Below, piece by piece: positions 18,240 to 26,829 of a stretch of DNA of 64,000 bases; the first letter of the stretch is position 1, and each line of letters opens with the position of its first letter. The DNA lies in assembly GCA_946413585.1 (NCBI GenBank), contig CAMKLG010000003.1, positions 1 to 64,000 of the forward strand, given 5' to 3'. The notes beneath the pieces are model-generated. The model made no database searches, was not told the DNA's origin, and saw only the letters and a program-made list of their open reading frames with translations. The DNA is from an uncultured Bacteroidales bacterium (GTDB taxonomy: Bacteria > Bacteroidota > Bacteroidia > Bacteroidales > WCHB1-69). The translations under genes and the position numbers were made by a program.

Positions 18240-18304
18240 CGAAAATAATGCGGAATGATGAATCATGATTTTAAGAATGATGTATAGGCAATGACAAAAA
18301 ATCG

Positions 18305-18313
18305 TACTTTTGC
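18305..18313 (+). promoter_or_regulatory. -7 box TACTTTTGC for the sodium:solute symporter
   Basis: Box 21 bases before the ATG at 18335, divergent to the purB promoter. Confidence 0.72.
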
Positions 18314-18334
18314 CCTTTGATAAAAATCCGAAGA

Positions 18335-19978
18335 ATGAACCCCGCATTTCATACCCTAGACATTATCATCTTCGCCACGTATCTGGTGATTATCGTTGGA
18401 TTAGGCATCTGGATCTCCCACCGAAAGAAGAACAAGGACAAGACTGCCGAGGACTATTTCCTCGCAGGTAAATCGCTACCTTGGTGGACGATAGGTGCAT
18501 CGCTGATTGCCGCCAACATCTCGGCGGAACAGTTCATCGGGATGTCCGGTTCTGGATTCGCCGGCGGATTCGCCGTGGCATCCTACGAGTTCATGGCCGC
18601 ACTCACCCTTATCATCGTGGCTAAATATTTTATGCCGGTATTCGTGAAACAGGGCATCTACACCATCCCCGAATTTGTCGAAAAACGTTATTCACGGCAA
18701 CTCAAAACCATTCTGGCCGTCTTCTGGCTGGGACTCTTCATTTTTGTGAACCTCTCCTCCGTGCTCTTCCTCGGCGCAAAAGCCATCGACACGATTATCG
18801 GTACGGGCGACGGCTCGCTGATTTTCCCCGCCATCATCGGCCTGGGCATGATTGCAGCTCTCTACTCGATTACCGGCGGTCTCTCCTCCGTGGCATGGAC
18901 CGACATCCTGCAGGTAATTCTGTTAGTACTGGGCGGTCTGATCACCACGGTAGTGGCACTGCGAGTCATCAGTCCCGACGGCACTATCAGTCAGGGCATC
19001 CACCATCTGACGAATGCGGCGGGTGACCGACTGCACCTGATTCTACCGAAAGACAACCCCGAATACCACAATCTGCCCGGCATCATGATGCTCATTGGTG
19101 GTTTATGGGTCGCCAACCTCTACTATTGGGGCTTCAACCAATACATCATCCAACGCGCTTTCGCCGCCAAGTCGCTACAGGAAGCACAAAAAGGTCTGGC
19201 ATTCGCTGCTTTCCTTAAACTCCTCATCCCCTTCATCGTGGTCATCCCCGGCATGATTGCCTATGTGATGTACTCGGAAGGCAGTTTCGGTGCAGTGGAA
19301 GCCCTCACCAAAGCCAACGGCGCTCTGAACAACGACAACGCCTACCCCTGGCTTATCAGCACCTTTATCCCAATCGGTCTTAAAGGACTGGTACTCGCTG
19401 CGTTAGCCGCCGCCATCATCTCTTCGTTGGCCTCTATGCTCAACTCCGCTTCCACCATCTACACCATGGACATTTACCGTCCATACATCGCCCCAAAAGT
19501 GAAAGAGAAGACGGGCAAGGATGTCAGTCTGGTACTGGTAGGCCAGATTTCTGCCGGCCTCTTTCTCATCATCGCCTGCCTTGTGGCTCCGATGTTAGGT
19601 AGTGTGGGGCAGATGTTCCAATACATCCAAGAATACACCGGTCTGGTGAGTCCGGGCATCTTGGCACTGTTCTTGTTGGGTTTGTTCTGGAAGAAGACCA
19701 CAAACAAAGGAGCCATCACCGGTGTGGTACTTTCAATCCCTATAGCATTAGCACTCAAGTTCTTGCCCATCGACATGCCGTTCCTTGATCAGATGTTCTA
19801 CACTTGCATTATCACGATGGCCATCATCGTGTTGGTGAGTCTGCCGACATGCCCGGGCGAGGATGACGTGAAAGGCATCGCACTCACAGGCGACATGTTC
19901 CATACGAACCACGATTTCCATATTGCCGCCTACTCCATTCTTGTGCTCTTAGTGGTGATTTACGCTGTGTTTTGGTAA
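18335..19978 (+). CDS. Sodium:solute symporter (SSS family, SGLT-like)
   Basis: A polytopic Na+-coupled transporter of 547 residues with about 14 hydrophobic helices. DYFLAGKSLPWWTIGASLIAANISAEQFIG is the typical helix 1-2 region of the SGLT group, in which Ala/Ile/Ser residues form the Na2 site. SSLASMLNSASTIYTMDIYR matches the helix 8-9 motif. Sequence resembles the vSGLT/glucose-galactose branch more than proline or pantothenate carriers, but the substrate is not certain. The start is the ATG at 18335; an upstream TTG lies next to the promoter box. No sugar-catabolic genes adjoin it. Confidence 0.9.
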   Translation: MNPAFHTLDIIIFATYLVIIVGLGIWISHRKKNKDKTAEDYFLAGKSLPWWTIGASLIAANISAEQFIGMSGSGFAGGFAVASYEFMAALTLIIVAKYFMPVFVKQGIYTIPEFVEKRYSRQLKTILAVFWLGLFIFVNLSSVLFLGAKAIDTIIGTGDGSLIFPAIIGLGMIAALYSITGGLSSVAWTDILQVILLVLGGLITTVVALRVISPDGTISQGIHHLTNAAGDRLHLILPKDNPEYHNLPGIMMLIGGLWVANLYYWGFNQYIIQRAFAAKSLQEAQKGLAFAAFLKLLIPFIVVIPGMIAYVMYSEGSFGAVEALTKANGALNNDNAYPWLISTFIPIGLKGLVLAALAAAIISSLASMLNSASTIYTMDIYRPYIAPKVKEKTGKDVSLVLVGQISAGLFLIIACLVAPMLGSVGQMFQYIQEYTGLVSPGILALFLLGLFWKKTTNKGAITGVVLSIPIALALKFLPIDMPFLDQMFYTCIITMAIIVLVSLPTCPGEDDVKGIALTGDMFHTNHDFHIAAYSILVLLVVIYAVFW

Positions 19979-20090
19979 AACGCTCTCCCCTAAAAACATT
20001 GGCAAAGACTTACATGTATTCGTCCCACAATCATCCTGTGCGACAGCCACGTTGTTAGTCCTGGCACCAACGACCGAATTCAAAATAGAA

Positions 20091-20117
20091 GTGGTGGAAC
20101 CGAATCGGAACCACCAC
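20091..20117. other. Hairpin in the symporter-ftsZ intergenic region
   Basis: GTGGTGG and CCACCAC form a 7-bp outer stem, with CCG/CGG pairing inside after a small A-A internal loop. No T-run follows. The 203-bp region 19979-20181 between the converging symporter and ftsZ genes contains nothing else that I recognise. It may help end either transcript. Confidence 0.5.
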
Positions 20118-20181
20118 AACTAATATTTGAAACATTTCGCCGTTGGATCGAAACCCTGCAGCGAACTCTACAATAAACTTT

Positions 20182-21621
20182 TTAGTCAGCTAAACCTTGA
20201 AAGATATCTTTCACATCATCATGTAACTCGAAATAGACCTCATTGTTGGCCTCTTCCACCTTGGTTTGCGTCATACTCTGTGAAGCAAAAATATCGCTAC
20301 GTTTGATGGCTGGCGTATTTACCATGTTAATGAAAATATCATCACTATTATAGTCGTCGCTAGGTTGAGTAGCATTGATGGGGAACGGACTATTACTGCT
20401 GAAATTTGAACGGTTTTCAACGGGCAAAGTGAACGGCTCCGGTTCAAATGAGGAAGGAATCGGATCTTCGGTCTTTTTTTCCATGACAACCACATGTTCT
20501 TCTTCAATAACGGGTTGAGCAACTTCCTGAACCTTAGGCTCTTCTATGGTAGTCTTAACCTGGATATCTTCCCCAATGTTAGGTGCTTCATCAATCGGAG
20601 TGTTGATGATTTGTTTTTCACCCGTGGAATCAATGATGATCTCTTCTTCCGCAGAAGTGTCGAAGTTGGTGACCACGAGGGAGAGTTTGAGTTTGTCGCC
20701 AAGAGACTCGTCCAAACCATGACCCCAAATGAGGTGTACGTTCTCGGATTGCATAGCGTCGAAACGGTCTTGGAGGACTTCCAGCTCACCCATGGTGATT
20801 TTCTTGGAAGAACCGTAAGTGACGAAGAAGAGGAGGTTTCTGGCATTGCTAATATCCGCATTCTCCAACAGCGGGCAGTTCAACACCTCGTCGAGCACCT
20901 GTTCAACACGATTTTCGCCTTCAGCTGTGGCAATACCGAGCATCGCCTTGCCGCTATCCTGCATGATGGTTTTCACATCGTTGAAATCGACATTTTGGCC
21001 GTAGGTGACGGTGATAATCTCCGCGATACATTTCACAGCATTTTTGAGAACATCATCCACCTGTGCATAAGCCTCGTCAATCGCCAACGTATTGTAATAC
21101 TTCATCAGGTTTTGGTTGTTGACAATAATCAGGGAGTCAACGTATTTGTTCATCTCTTCGATACCGGCTTTGGCGGCAGAAAGTCTGCGTTTCCCTTCGA
21201 ATTTGAAAGGTTCTGTAACCACGCCGACCGTAAGGATGCCCATCTCCTTGGCCACCTTAGCCACCACAGGAGACGCGCCGGTACCAGTGCCCTTGCCCAT
21301 GCCTGCCGCGATGAACAGCATCTTGGTGCTCTCTCCGATGAACTTTCTGATTTCATCTTCTTTCTTAGAGGCATACTCATGTGCCAATTCAGGATTGGCA
21401 CCTGCGCCTAAGCCGTTGCCTAACAGCAACTTTTCTTGAATCTTACAGGCATCAAGATGACATTTGTCTGTATTGCAAACCAGGTAATCAACACCTTGGA
21501 TGCCTTCTGCGTACATGTGTTGCACGGCATTGCTGCCGCCACCACCCACGCCTATCACTTTAATGTCGGAGGTGTTTTCTTTAGCACTATAATCCGGCGT
21601 AAAATTAATCGCTTCTGTCAT
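20182..21621 (-). CDS. ftsZ: Cell division protein FtsZ
   Basis: This tubulin-like GTPase forms the division ring. The GTPase domain (about 15-330) has GVGGGGSNAVQHM and the T4 signature loop GMGKGTGTGASPV. The T7 catalytic loop is in NVDFNDVKTIM. A long, acidic disordered linker (about 330-430) leads to NTPAIKRSD, which may be the conserved C-terminal peptide, followed by about 40 more residues ending VKDIFQGLAD. The total of 479 is long compared with E. coli (383) but usual for Bacteroidetes. It is third in ftsQ-ftsA-ftsZ. Confidence 0.98.
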   Translation of the reverse strand: MTEAINFTPDYSAKENTSDIKVIGVGGGGSNAVQHMYAEGIQGVDYLVCNTDKCHLDACKIQEKLLLGNGLGAGANPELAHEYASKKEDEIRKFIGESTKMLFIAAGMGKGTGTGASPVVAKVAKEMGILTVGVVTEPFKFEGKRRLSAAKAGIEEMNKYVDSLIIVNNQNLMKYYNTLAIDEAYAQVDDVLKNAVKCIAEIITVTYGQNVDFNDVKTIMQDSGKAMLGIATAEGENRVEQVLDEVLNCPLLENADISNARNLLFFVTYGSSKKITMGELEVLQDRFDAMQSENVHLIWGHGLDESLGDKLKLSLVVTNFDTSAEEEIIIDSTGEKQIINTPIDEAPNIGEDIQVKTTIEEPKVQEVAQPVIEEEHVVVMEKKTEDPIPSSFEPEPFTLPVENRSNFSSNSPFPINATQPSDDYNSDDIFINMVNTPAIKRSDIFASQSMTQTKVEEANNEVYFELHDDVKDIFQGLAD

Positions 21622-21642
21622 ATCTTTTTTATTGTTACTTAC

Positions 21643-21680
21643 AAGGTTAATGTTTAAGGTTTAAGGTTTATGGTTTTGAG
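21643..21680. repeat. Short TTTAAGG-type tandem repeat between ftsA and ftsZ
   Basis: About five imperfect heptamers of the type GGTTTAA/GGTTTAT in the 60-bp gap. It may be slippage-prone; no function is evident. Confidence 0.7.
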
Positions 21681-21681
21681 T

Positions 21682-23070
21682 TTAAGAAATTTGCTCGAAC
21701 AATTTGATGATGGTATTCTTGAAATTGTCGAGAATCTTGCCTCTAGGTTCCTTATCTCCAGAAGGCTGATTGTTGTTATTCCGACGAGTGTTCTCATTGG
21801 CAGTCGTCGTAGGGTGCTCTTGAACCTGTTCTTCATCCAGCGTAAGGTTTTTGGTCTCTTCCTCAATACCGTATTTGAGCAATCCGAGCGCAGTGGAGAA
21901 CTGAGGTTGTTTCAACTCGTTGGAGAGGGAGTCGGAGAAACCGATGCCCGGAAGACCGACGCGGGCGTTGAGGCCCAAGTCATACTGGCACAGCTCAACG
22001 AGGTGGCGCAACTTGGCACCGCCGCCGGTTAGAACCAAACCAGCTCCGTTTTGGAGCATCTTCATGCATCCGGAGTTCTCAAGTTCCTTCTTCACATAGC
22101 CCAGAATGTCGTTGTGCACACGACTGTAGATGATCTTCGCCAGCTGCTCGTCGGTGATTTTCAACGGTGTCTGCTGATGAGGGCGCAGAATCGTGCTCAC
22201 GCGGTTGGGATTGCTCTTGGAAGGAATACAGCTACCGTGGTTGATCTTAAGTTCTTCAGCAGTATCCTCCGGAATATTGCAAACGTTGGCGATATCCTTC
22301 GTGATGACAGAGCCTGCGAAAGGAATCACCTTGCAGAATTTGGGATGACCGTTCTGGAAAATCACCATGTCCGTGGTGCCACCGCCAATGTCAATCAAAG
22401 CGACACCGCGCTGCTTCTCATCCTCAGTGAGACAGGAGAGTCCAGACGCGATAGGTTCAAGAATAAGTTCTTCTGCGGAGATGTTCACATTGGAAATACA
22501 AGTATGTATTTTCTTGATTTCCTGATAATTGCCAGTAATCACCTGATAATAGCCCGTGATTTTGGAACCCAACTCACCAACAGGATCCTGAGACTCGTGA
22601 CAAGTGCCGTCAGCGGAATCCTCAATCACATATTTCTGTGGGATGATGGTGATGATTTCCTGATCTGGCGGAAGCGCGATATTGTTGACATCCTGCCGCA
22701 TTTCGTCAAGTTCCTCCTGGCAAATCAGGGAGTTATGGTCTGACCGCAGGATGTAGTGCTTGCAGTTGATGGTACGGATGTGACGTGCGGCAATACCGGC
22801 ATAGACGCTCTGGATGCTATCCAGACGCGCATGGCTGGAAGCCACCTGCAGGGAGGTCTTGATGCTCTCCTGCGCCTTCAGAAGGTTTTGGATGAGGCCG
22901 AACTCCACTCCTTTGGAAACGGATTTCCCGTGACCGAGGATCTCAATCTTGCCTCTGTTGTTCAAGTAGCCAATGATAGTGGCCACCTTGGTAGTCCCGA
23001 TATCGAGTCCGACAATGATGTCGCTCGCCATGTTATTGGGTTCAAAATTGGATGAGTAGCTTTTCTCCAT
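21682..23070 (-). CDS. ftsA: Cell division protein FtsA
   Basis: FtsA is the actin-like protein that anchors FtsZ to the membrane. Of 462 residues, the actin fold carries the phosphate loops VGLDIGTTKVATIIG, GVALIDIGGGTTDMVIF and GAGLVLTGGGAKLRHL. After about residue 390 there is a polar, Asn/Glu-rich linker. The C-terminal amphipathic helix (KGKILDNFKNTIIKLFEQIS region) is the expected membrane-targeting sequence. It starts 10 bp after the ftsQ stop. Confidence 0.97.
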   Translation of the reverse strand: MEKSYSSNFEPNNMASDIIVGLDIGTTKVATIIGYLNNRGKIEILGHGKSVSKGVEFGLIQNLLKAQESIKTSLQVASSHARLDSIQSVYAGIAARHIRTINCKHYILRSDHNSLICQEELDEMRQDVNNIALPPDQEIITIIPQKYVIEDSADGTCHESQDPVGELGSKITGYYQVITGNYQEIKKIHTCISNVNISAEELILEPIASGLSCLTEDEKQRGVALIDIGGGTTDMVIFQNGHPKFCKVIPFAGSVITKDIANVCNIPEDTAEELKINHGSCIPSKSNPNRVSTILRPHQQTPLKITDEQLAKIIYSRVHNDILGYVKKELENSGCMKMLQNGAGLVLTGGGAKLRHLVELCQYDLGLNARVGLPGIGFSDSLSNELKQPQFSTALGLLKYGIEEETKNLTLDEEQVQEHPTTTANENTRRNNNNQPSGDKEPRGKILDNFKNTIIKLFEQIS

Positions 23071-23080
23071 AAGCGCAGGT

Positions 23081-23833
23081 TTATTTTCTTGTTGCTATTA
23101 TTCTATTCTTGAACCGAGCGTCCAACTGGACGTAGGTGTTATATCCTTTATGCGAAAGTCCGTTTTCGTAAACGGTTTTCAAATTTTTCAACTTTTCATC
23201 GGCATTGTCTATTGAGCCAAAAAGAATGGTCTGTCCTCCTACCGTCGTACTCAACTCCATGTCATTTTGACTGTTGAAGTAAATCTGAGGGAATTGAGCG
23301 CGGTAAAAGTCATTCGCATTGATCTTTTGGGTCAACACCAATGCGTTTTGGAGCTTCTTAGGCGCTTTCTTGCCCACGGTGTAGCTTTCAGGGATGTTGC
23401 CGTTGACCACCATGAGGTAATCTTTCATCTTGGAGGTGAAGGGCACCACAACACCTTGATCATCCACCAGATAGTGATCGCCATTGGGCGTAAACACGTG
23501 CATCACAATGTGTTTCAGCGTGTAATCGATCACCAGTTTTTTGCCTGCAAAATGGACGAAGTTGACCGATTCGATGAACGGATTGGCATTGAGCAAACTG
23601 TTGATTTCTCCAAGGTCAATCTCCTTCACCTCTTTGCCCACCACATCCAACTTTGCCTCCTTCAGTAATTGTTCAATGTCCGAAGGTGTCAAAATCACGC
23701 TCTCGTTTTGGGTATGCGCCACCGCCGAAACACGTTCACAGCGTTGTTTCGGCATTCGTACAAATGCCAAAACAAGTACCACTAACAACGTGACACTCAA
23801 CAAAATACGAACTATCGGTTTGGCATATTTCAT
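23081..23833 (-). CDS. ftsQ: Cell division protein FtsQ/DivIB-like
   Basis: A bitopic divisome protein of 250 residues: a short cytoplasmic tail, one membrane helix (IVRILLSVTLLVVLVLAFV) and a periplasmic POTRA-like domain (SDIEQLLKEA ... INSLLNANPFIESVNFV). VDDQGVVVPF and YNTYVQLDARFKNRIIATRK are conserved features. I choose the ATG at 23833; the frame extends upstream but a promoter box at 23863-23870 lies there. Position ahead of ftsA supports the call. Confidence 0.92.
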   Translation of the reverse strand: MKYAKPIVRILLSVTLLVVLVLAFVRMPKQRCERVSAVAHTQNESVILTPSDIEQLLKEAKLDVVGKEVKEIDLGEINSLLNANPFIESVNFVHFAGKKLVIDYTLKHIVMHVFTPNGDHYLVDDQGVVVPFTSKMKDYLMVVNGNIPESYTVGKKAPKKLQNALVLTQKINANDFYRAQFPQIYFNSQNDMELSTTVGGQTILFGSIDNADEKLKNLKTVYENGLSHKGYNTYVQLDARFKNRIIATRK

Positions 23834-23862
23834 ACAACCTTGCACAATTACTTTTAATCTGA

Positions 23863-23870
23863 CAAAATTA
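23863..23870 (-). promoter_or_regulatory. -7 box TAATTTTG for ftsQAZ
   Basis: Good TAnnTTTG match 29 bases before the ftsQ ATG. It suggests that ftsQAZ has its own promoter and is not read only from upstream murein genes. Confidence 0.55.
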
Positions 23871-23955
23871 ATAATAATGCAACTTTTAATTTTGCCTCTC
23901 AACAAAAAAAATAAACACAAAAATGTTGAAATAAAACCTCCCGAAAGAGACGTTC

Positions 23956-24822
23956 TCAGTCGTTTCTTTTATCCAACCCCCACAGCAACTTCTCTCTGAT
24001 GGTGGAGTAAAAATGGGTATTGTCGAAAAGGACGGTTTTGATGGTGAATCGTTCTTTGGTTATGAACAATTTGACGCTGTCGCTGAGGATGATACGCTGG
24101 GTATCCACACACAGCGAATACTTGCCGCTACGACCATCAACGGCAATTTCCAAGGTTTGCGTGGCGGGGATCACAAGCGGTCGCACGCTCAACGAATGCG
24201 ATGCAATCGGAGTGAGCACCACCACGTCGGTCTGCGGGTGCAAAATCGGACCGCCGCAGCTCATTGAATATGCCGTGGACCCTGTCGGGGTAGCCACGAT
24301 CAACCCGTCCGCCCAATATGTGTTAATATGCTGATTACCAACCGATACCGATACCGCGTTGATGGAGTCGTTATCGGTGGCGCGAACCGTCACATCGTTA
24401 ACCACGAAGTGCGTGTTCAGTGGCAACGGCTCGCTGCCTTCAATATGGAGCAGCGAGCGCGATTCCAAAGTGTACTTTTTCTCTTGAAGCATACGGATGC
24501 ACGCCTCGAAATTGTCTTTTTTGATGGCTGACAAAAAGCCGATGCGCCCCGTGTTGATGCCGACCAATGGGATGCCCAGGTCTCCGATAAGATTGGCGGC
24601 GTCGATAAACGAACCGTCGCCGCCAATAGAAACCATAAAATCCACTGCCCCAGCCTGCTGCAAATCCTGATAAGATTCAAATCTCATCAAAGAAGAGTCA
24701 TCACAAGCAATGTTCTTGTGCAAAATCACCTTCCCTTCATGGGACAGGATATAGGAAATCACCGCGTCAGTAAGTGGCTGCGGTCCCGTGTAGGATCGGC
24801 TATAGAGCGCGAAAGTGAGCAT
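23956..24822 (-). CDS. nadK: NAD kinase
   Basis: NadK phosphorylates NAD to NADP. At 288 residues it is full length. VSIGGDGSFIDAANLIG has the GGDG motif, GINTGRIGFLSAI follows, and NDVTVRATDNDSI is the NE/D motif region. GLIVATPTGSTAYSMSCGGPIL is the conserved C-terminal domain signature. The start codon overlaps the buk stop by one base (TAATG), so the two are likely translationally coupled. Confidence 0.96.
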   Translation of the reverse strand: MLTFALYSRSYTGPQPLTDAVISYILSHEGKVILHKNIACDDSSLMRFESYQDLQQAGAVDFMVSIGGDGSFIDAANLIGDLGIPLVGINTGRIGFLSAIKKDNFEACIRMLQEKKYTLESRSLLHIEGSEPLPLNTHFVVNDVTVRATDNDSINAVSVSVGNQHINTYWADGLIVATPTGSTAYSMSCGGPILHPQTDVVVLTPIASHSLSVRPLVIPATQTLEIAVDGRSGKYSLCVDTQRIILSDSVKLFITKERFTIKTVLFDNTHFYSTIREKLLWGLDKRND

Positions 24823-25892
24823 TATTTATACTCTTGAATTTCAATCTCTTTGTTCAAGATCATGTTGGCATTCATTGCCATAGCAGCCATTTCGTCCTCT
24901 CCGGGATAGACAGCCACGGGCGCGATCCATTCCACGTATTTCTTGATACGGGCAACGACCGGCTTGCCGTAAGCAATGCCGCCAGTGAGGATGATAGCAT
25001 CGACCTTGCCCTTCAACACGCAGGCGTTCTCACCAATTTGTTTAGCCACCTGGTAAGCGAAAGCCTCCTCGAGAAGATCTGCCTTGGCATCGCCAGCGAT
25101 AGCGGCTTTCTCCACAGCGTAGGCGTCATTGCTGCCGAAATAGCCCACGTAACCACCCTGGCCAACAAGCATCTTCTGCATGTCTTTCTGGGTGTATTTA
25201 CCGCTGAAACAAGCTTTTAAGAACTGATTCATTGGCAGGGAACCGGAACGCTCGGGAGAGAACGGGCCTTCGCCATCCAAAGCTTGGTTCACATCAATAA
25301 CTCTGCCCTTTTCATGTGCGCCCACGCTCACACCACCGCCCATGTGCGTGATGATGAGGTTCAAATCCTCATACTTTTTGCCATTGTCCTTGGCATACAT
25401 ACGACCGATGGCCTTGTGGTTGAGGGCATGGAAAATGGACTGACGCTCAAACATGGGGTGACCGGAGATGCGAGCAATCTCATTCATCTCGTCAACCATC
25501 ACAGGGTCAGCAATATAGGCGCATTCCAAACCGATGTATTTGGCAATACTATCGGCGATGAGTCCACCGAGGTTACAAGCGTGTTGTCCGCTATAACCCA
25601 TCTTCAAGTGTTCCAACATCAAGTCATTAACTCTATAAACACCTGATTTCAAAGGTTTCACAAGACCACCGCGACCCATCACGATGGAAATGTCGTGCAA
25701 ATCGATGCCCTCAGCCTCCAAAGTGGAAGTGATGATGTTTTTGCGGAATTCGTATTGGTCAGCAATCGTGTTAAATTGCGACAATTCTTCCGTAGAATGT
25801 TTGATATTCTTCAAAAATATCTGCTCATTACCGTCAAAAATGGCAACTTTTGTGGAGGTTGCTCCAGGATTGATAGCGAGTATTTTCTTCAT
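24822..25892 (-). CDS. buk: Butyrate kinase
   Basis: The enzyme makes ATP from butyryl phosphate (or the reverse) in the ASKHA fold. The 356 residues have the family start ILAINPGATSTKVAIFDG, VMGRGGLVKPLKSGVY, and HMGGGVSVGAHEKGRVIDVNQALDGEGPF, with a C-terminal ATP site DAIILTGGIAYGKPV. No phosphotransbutyrylase gene is next to it in the window; in many Bacteroidetes ptb sits beside buk. Branched-chain acyl phosphates are also possible substrates. Confidence 0.95.
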   Translation of the reverse strand: MKKILAINPGATSTKVAIFDGNEQIFLKNIKHSTEELSQFNTIADQYEFRKNIITSTLEAEGIDLHDISIVMGRGGLVKPLKSGVYRVNDLMLEHLKMGYSGQHACNLGGLIADSIAKYIGLECAYIADPVMVDEMNEIARISGHPMFERQSIFHALNHKAIGRMYAKDNGKKYEDLNLIITHMGGGVSVGAHEKGRVIDVNQALDGEGPFSPERSGSLPMNQFLKACFSGKYTQKDMQKMLVGQGGYVGYFGSNDAYAVEKAAIAGDAKADLLEEAFAYQVAKQIGENACVLKGKVDAIILTGGIAYGKPVVARIKKYVEWIAPVAVYPGEDEMAAMAMNANMILNKEIEIQEYK

Positions 25893-25914
25893 ATTATTAT
25901 TTTTAAGTGAAAAA

Positions 25915-26334
25915 TTATTCGGTTTTGGAATCCTCGGATTCGGGATAATCCAACGGATTTGTGGAAACTTTCACCACATCGCTGTAAGAGAGTCCGGCAC
26001 TGTTTTTCACATACGCGCGCACATAATATGCCGAGTCGGCAAGCGGCAACGTGAACGTGGCCGAGAAAGTATCGACTTCGGAATGATTGCTCACAGTAAC
26101 CTTGGTGGTGTACACATCGTTCATATCCGGCGGAGTGAAAAGGCTGTAGCAAAAGCCTTGCTCCCGATAGTAGTCACAACCGCCATTATCTGTAACCATT
26201 GCATTGATGGTCAACTGTTTATCTTTGTAAGAATAGGAGGTCACCTTCGATACCGCCGTGCCGTATTTTGTGCATGCGCACAGCAGAATCGCTGCGCAAA
26301 AACAGAGTGCTGTAATTCTTTTTAAATGTTTCAT
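25915..26334 (-). CDS. Small lipoprotein with fibronectin-III-like domain
   Basis: A 139-residue predicted lipoprotein, with signal peptide MKHLKRITALCFCAAILLCAC (lipobox LLCAC). The mature part has a beta-rich pattern: EQGFCYS ... FTLPLADSAYYVRAYVKNSAGLSYSDVVKVST. This Y-Y-V-R-A-Y-x-x-N-x-x-G sequence is common in Bacteroidetes surface lipoproteins with Fn3-like folds. The role is unknown. I chose MKHLK at 26334 because an upstream in-frame start overlaps the promoter box. It lies upstream of buk on the same strand. Confidence 0.75.
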   Translation of the reverse strand: MKHLKRITALCFCAAILLCACTKYGTAVSKVTSYSYKDKQLTINAMVTDNGGCDYYREQGFCYSLFTPPDMNDVYTTKVTVSNHSEVDTFSATFTLPLADSAYYVRAYVKNSAGLSYSDVVKVSTNPLDYPESEDSKTE

Positions 26335-26355
26335 TCTATCATAAAATTCAAGGTG

Positions 26356-26364
26356 GCAAATATA
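26356..26364 (-). promoter_or_regulatory. -7 box TATATTTGC for the lipoprotein-buk-nadK genes
   Basis: Consensus match 21 bases upstream of the lipoprotein start. Confidence 0.68.
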
Positions 26365-26370
26365 CAAAAA

Positions 26371-26453
26371 TTTTAGACGTAAGACGCGTGATGTGTGACG
26401 TATGCCTTTGAAAGTTTTTCACGTGTCTTATGTCTTATGTCATACGTCTAAAA
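26371..26453. repeat. Imperfect inverted repeat between divergent promoters
   Basis: TTTTAGACGTA (26371-26381) and TACGTCTAAAA (26443-26453) are 11-base perfect inverted arms. Between them are several degenerate copies of an acgTAaGACg/cTTATGTC-type word. It sits exactly between the lipoprotein and trxA promoters. Confidence 0.75.
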
Positions 26454-26459
26454 AAAATG

Positions 26460-26468
26460 TATCTTTGC
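26460..26468 (+). promoter_or_regulatory. -7 box TATCTTTGC for trxA
   Basis: Perfect box 28 bases before the trxA ATG. Confidence 0.75.
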
Positions 26469-26496
26469 GGCTTAATAATTTTAAAATCCAAATATT

Positions 26497-26811
26497 ATGG
26501 CATTAGCAATTAACAACGAGAATTTTGAAACCTTGGTGAAAGGCGACAAGCTGGTCGTCATTGACTTTTGGGCAACTTGGTGCGGTCCCTGCAGAAGCAT
26601 CGCTCCCATCGTGGAGGAGGTTGCCGCTGAATTCGAAGGCAAAGCTGTGGTCGGCAAATGCGACACCGACGAGAACGGCGACATCGCCATGCAGTTCGGC
26701 ATCATGAACATCCCTACCCTCGTTTTCCTCAAAAACGGCGAAATCGTCGATCGTCACGTCGGCGTGATCAAGAAAGAGGAACTGGTAGCGAAAATCAACC
26801 AACATCTGTAA
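26497..26811 (+). CDS. trxA: Thioredoxin
   Basis: A 104-residue cytoplasmic disulfide reductase with no signal peptide. The redox motif WCGPC has its cysteines at 29 and 32, within VIDFWATWCGPCR. The cis-Pro segment is IMNIPTLVFLKNG. It is transcribed with the peptide transporter that starts 18 bp later, or at least in the same direction. Confidence 0.97.
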   Translation: MALAINNENFETLVKGDKLVVIDFWATWCGPCRSIAPIVEEVAAEFEGKAVVGKCDTDENGDIAMQFGIMNIPTLVFLKNGEIVDRHVGVIKKEELVAKINQHL

Positions 26812-26829
26812 ACTTAAAATTCAACAAAT

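Noticed and set aside
20494..21411. 305-codon plus-strand frame over ftsZ
   Set aside because: Shadow of ftsZ; codon use and motifs belong to the minus strand.
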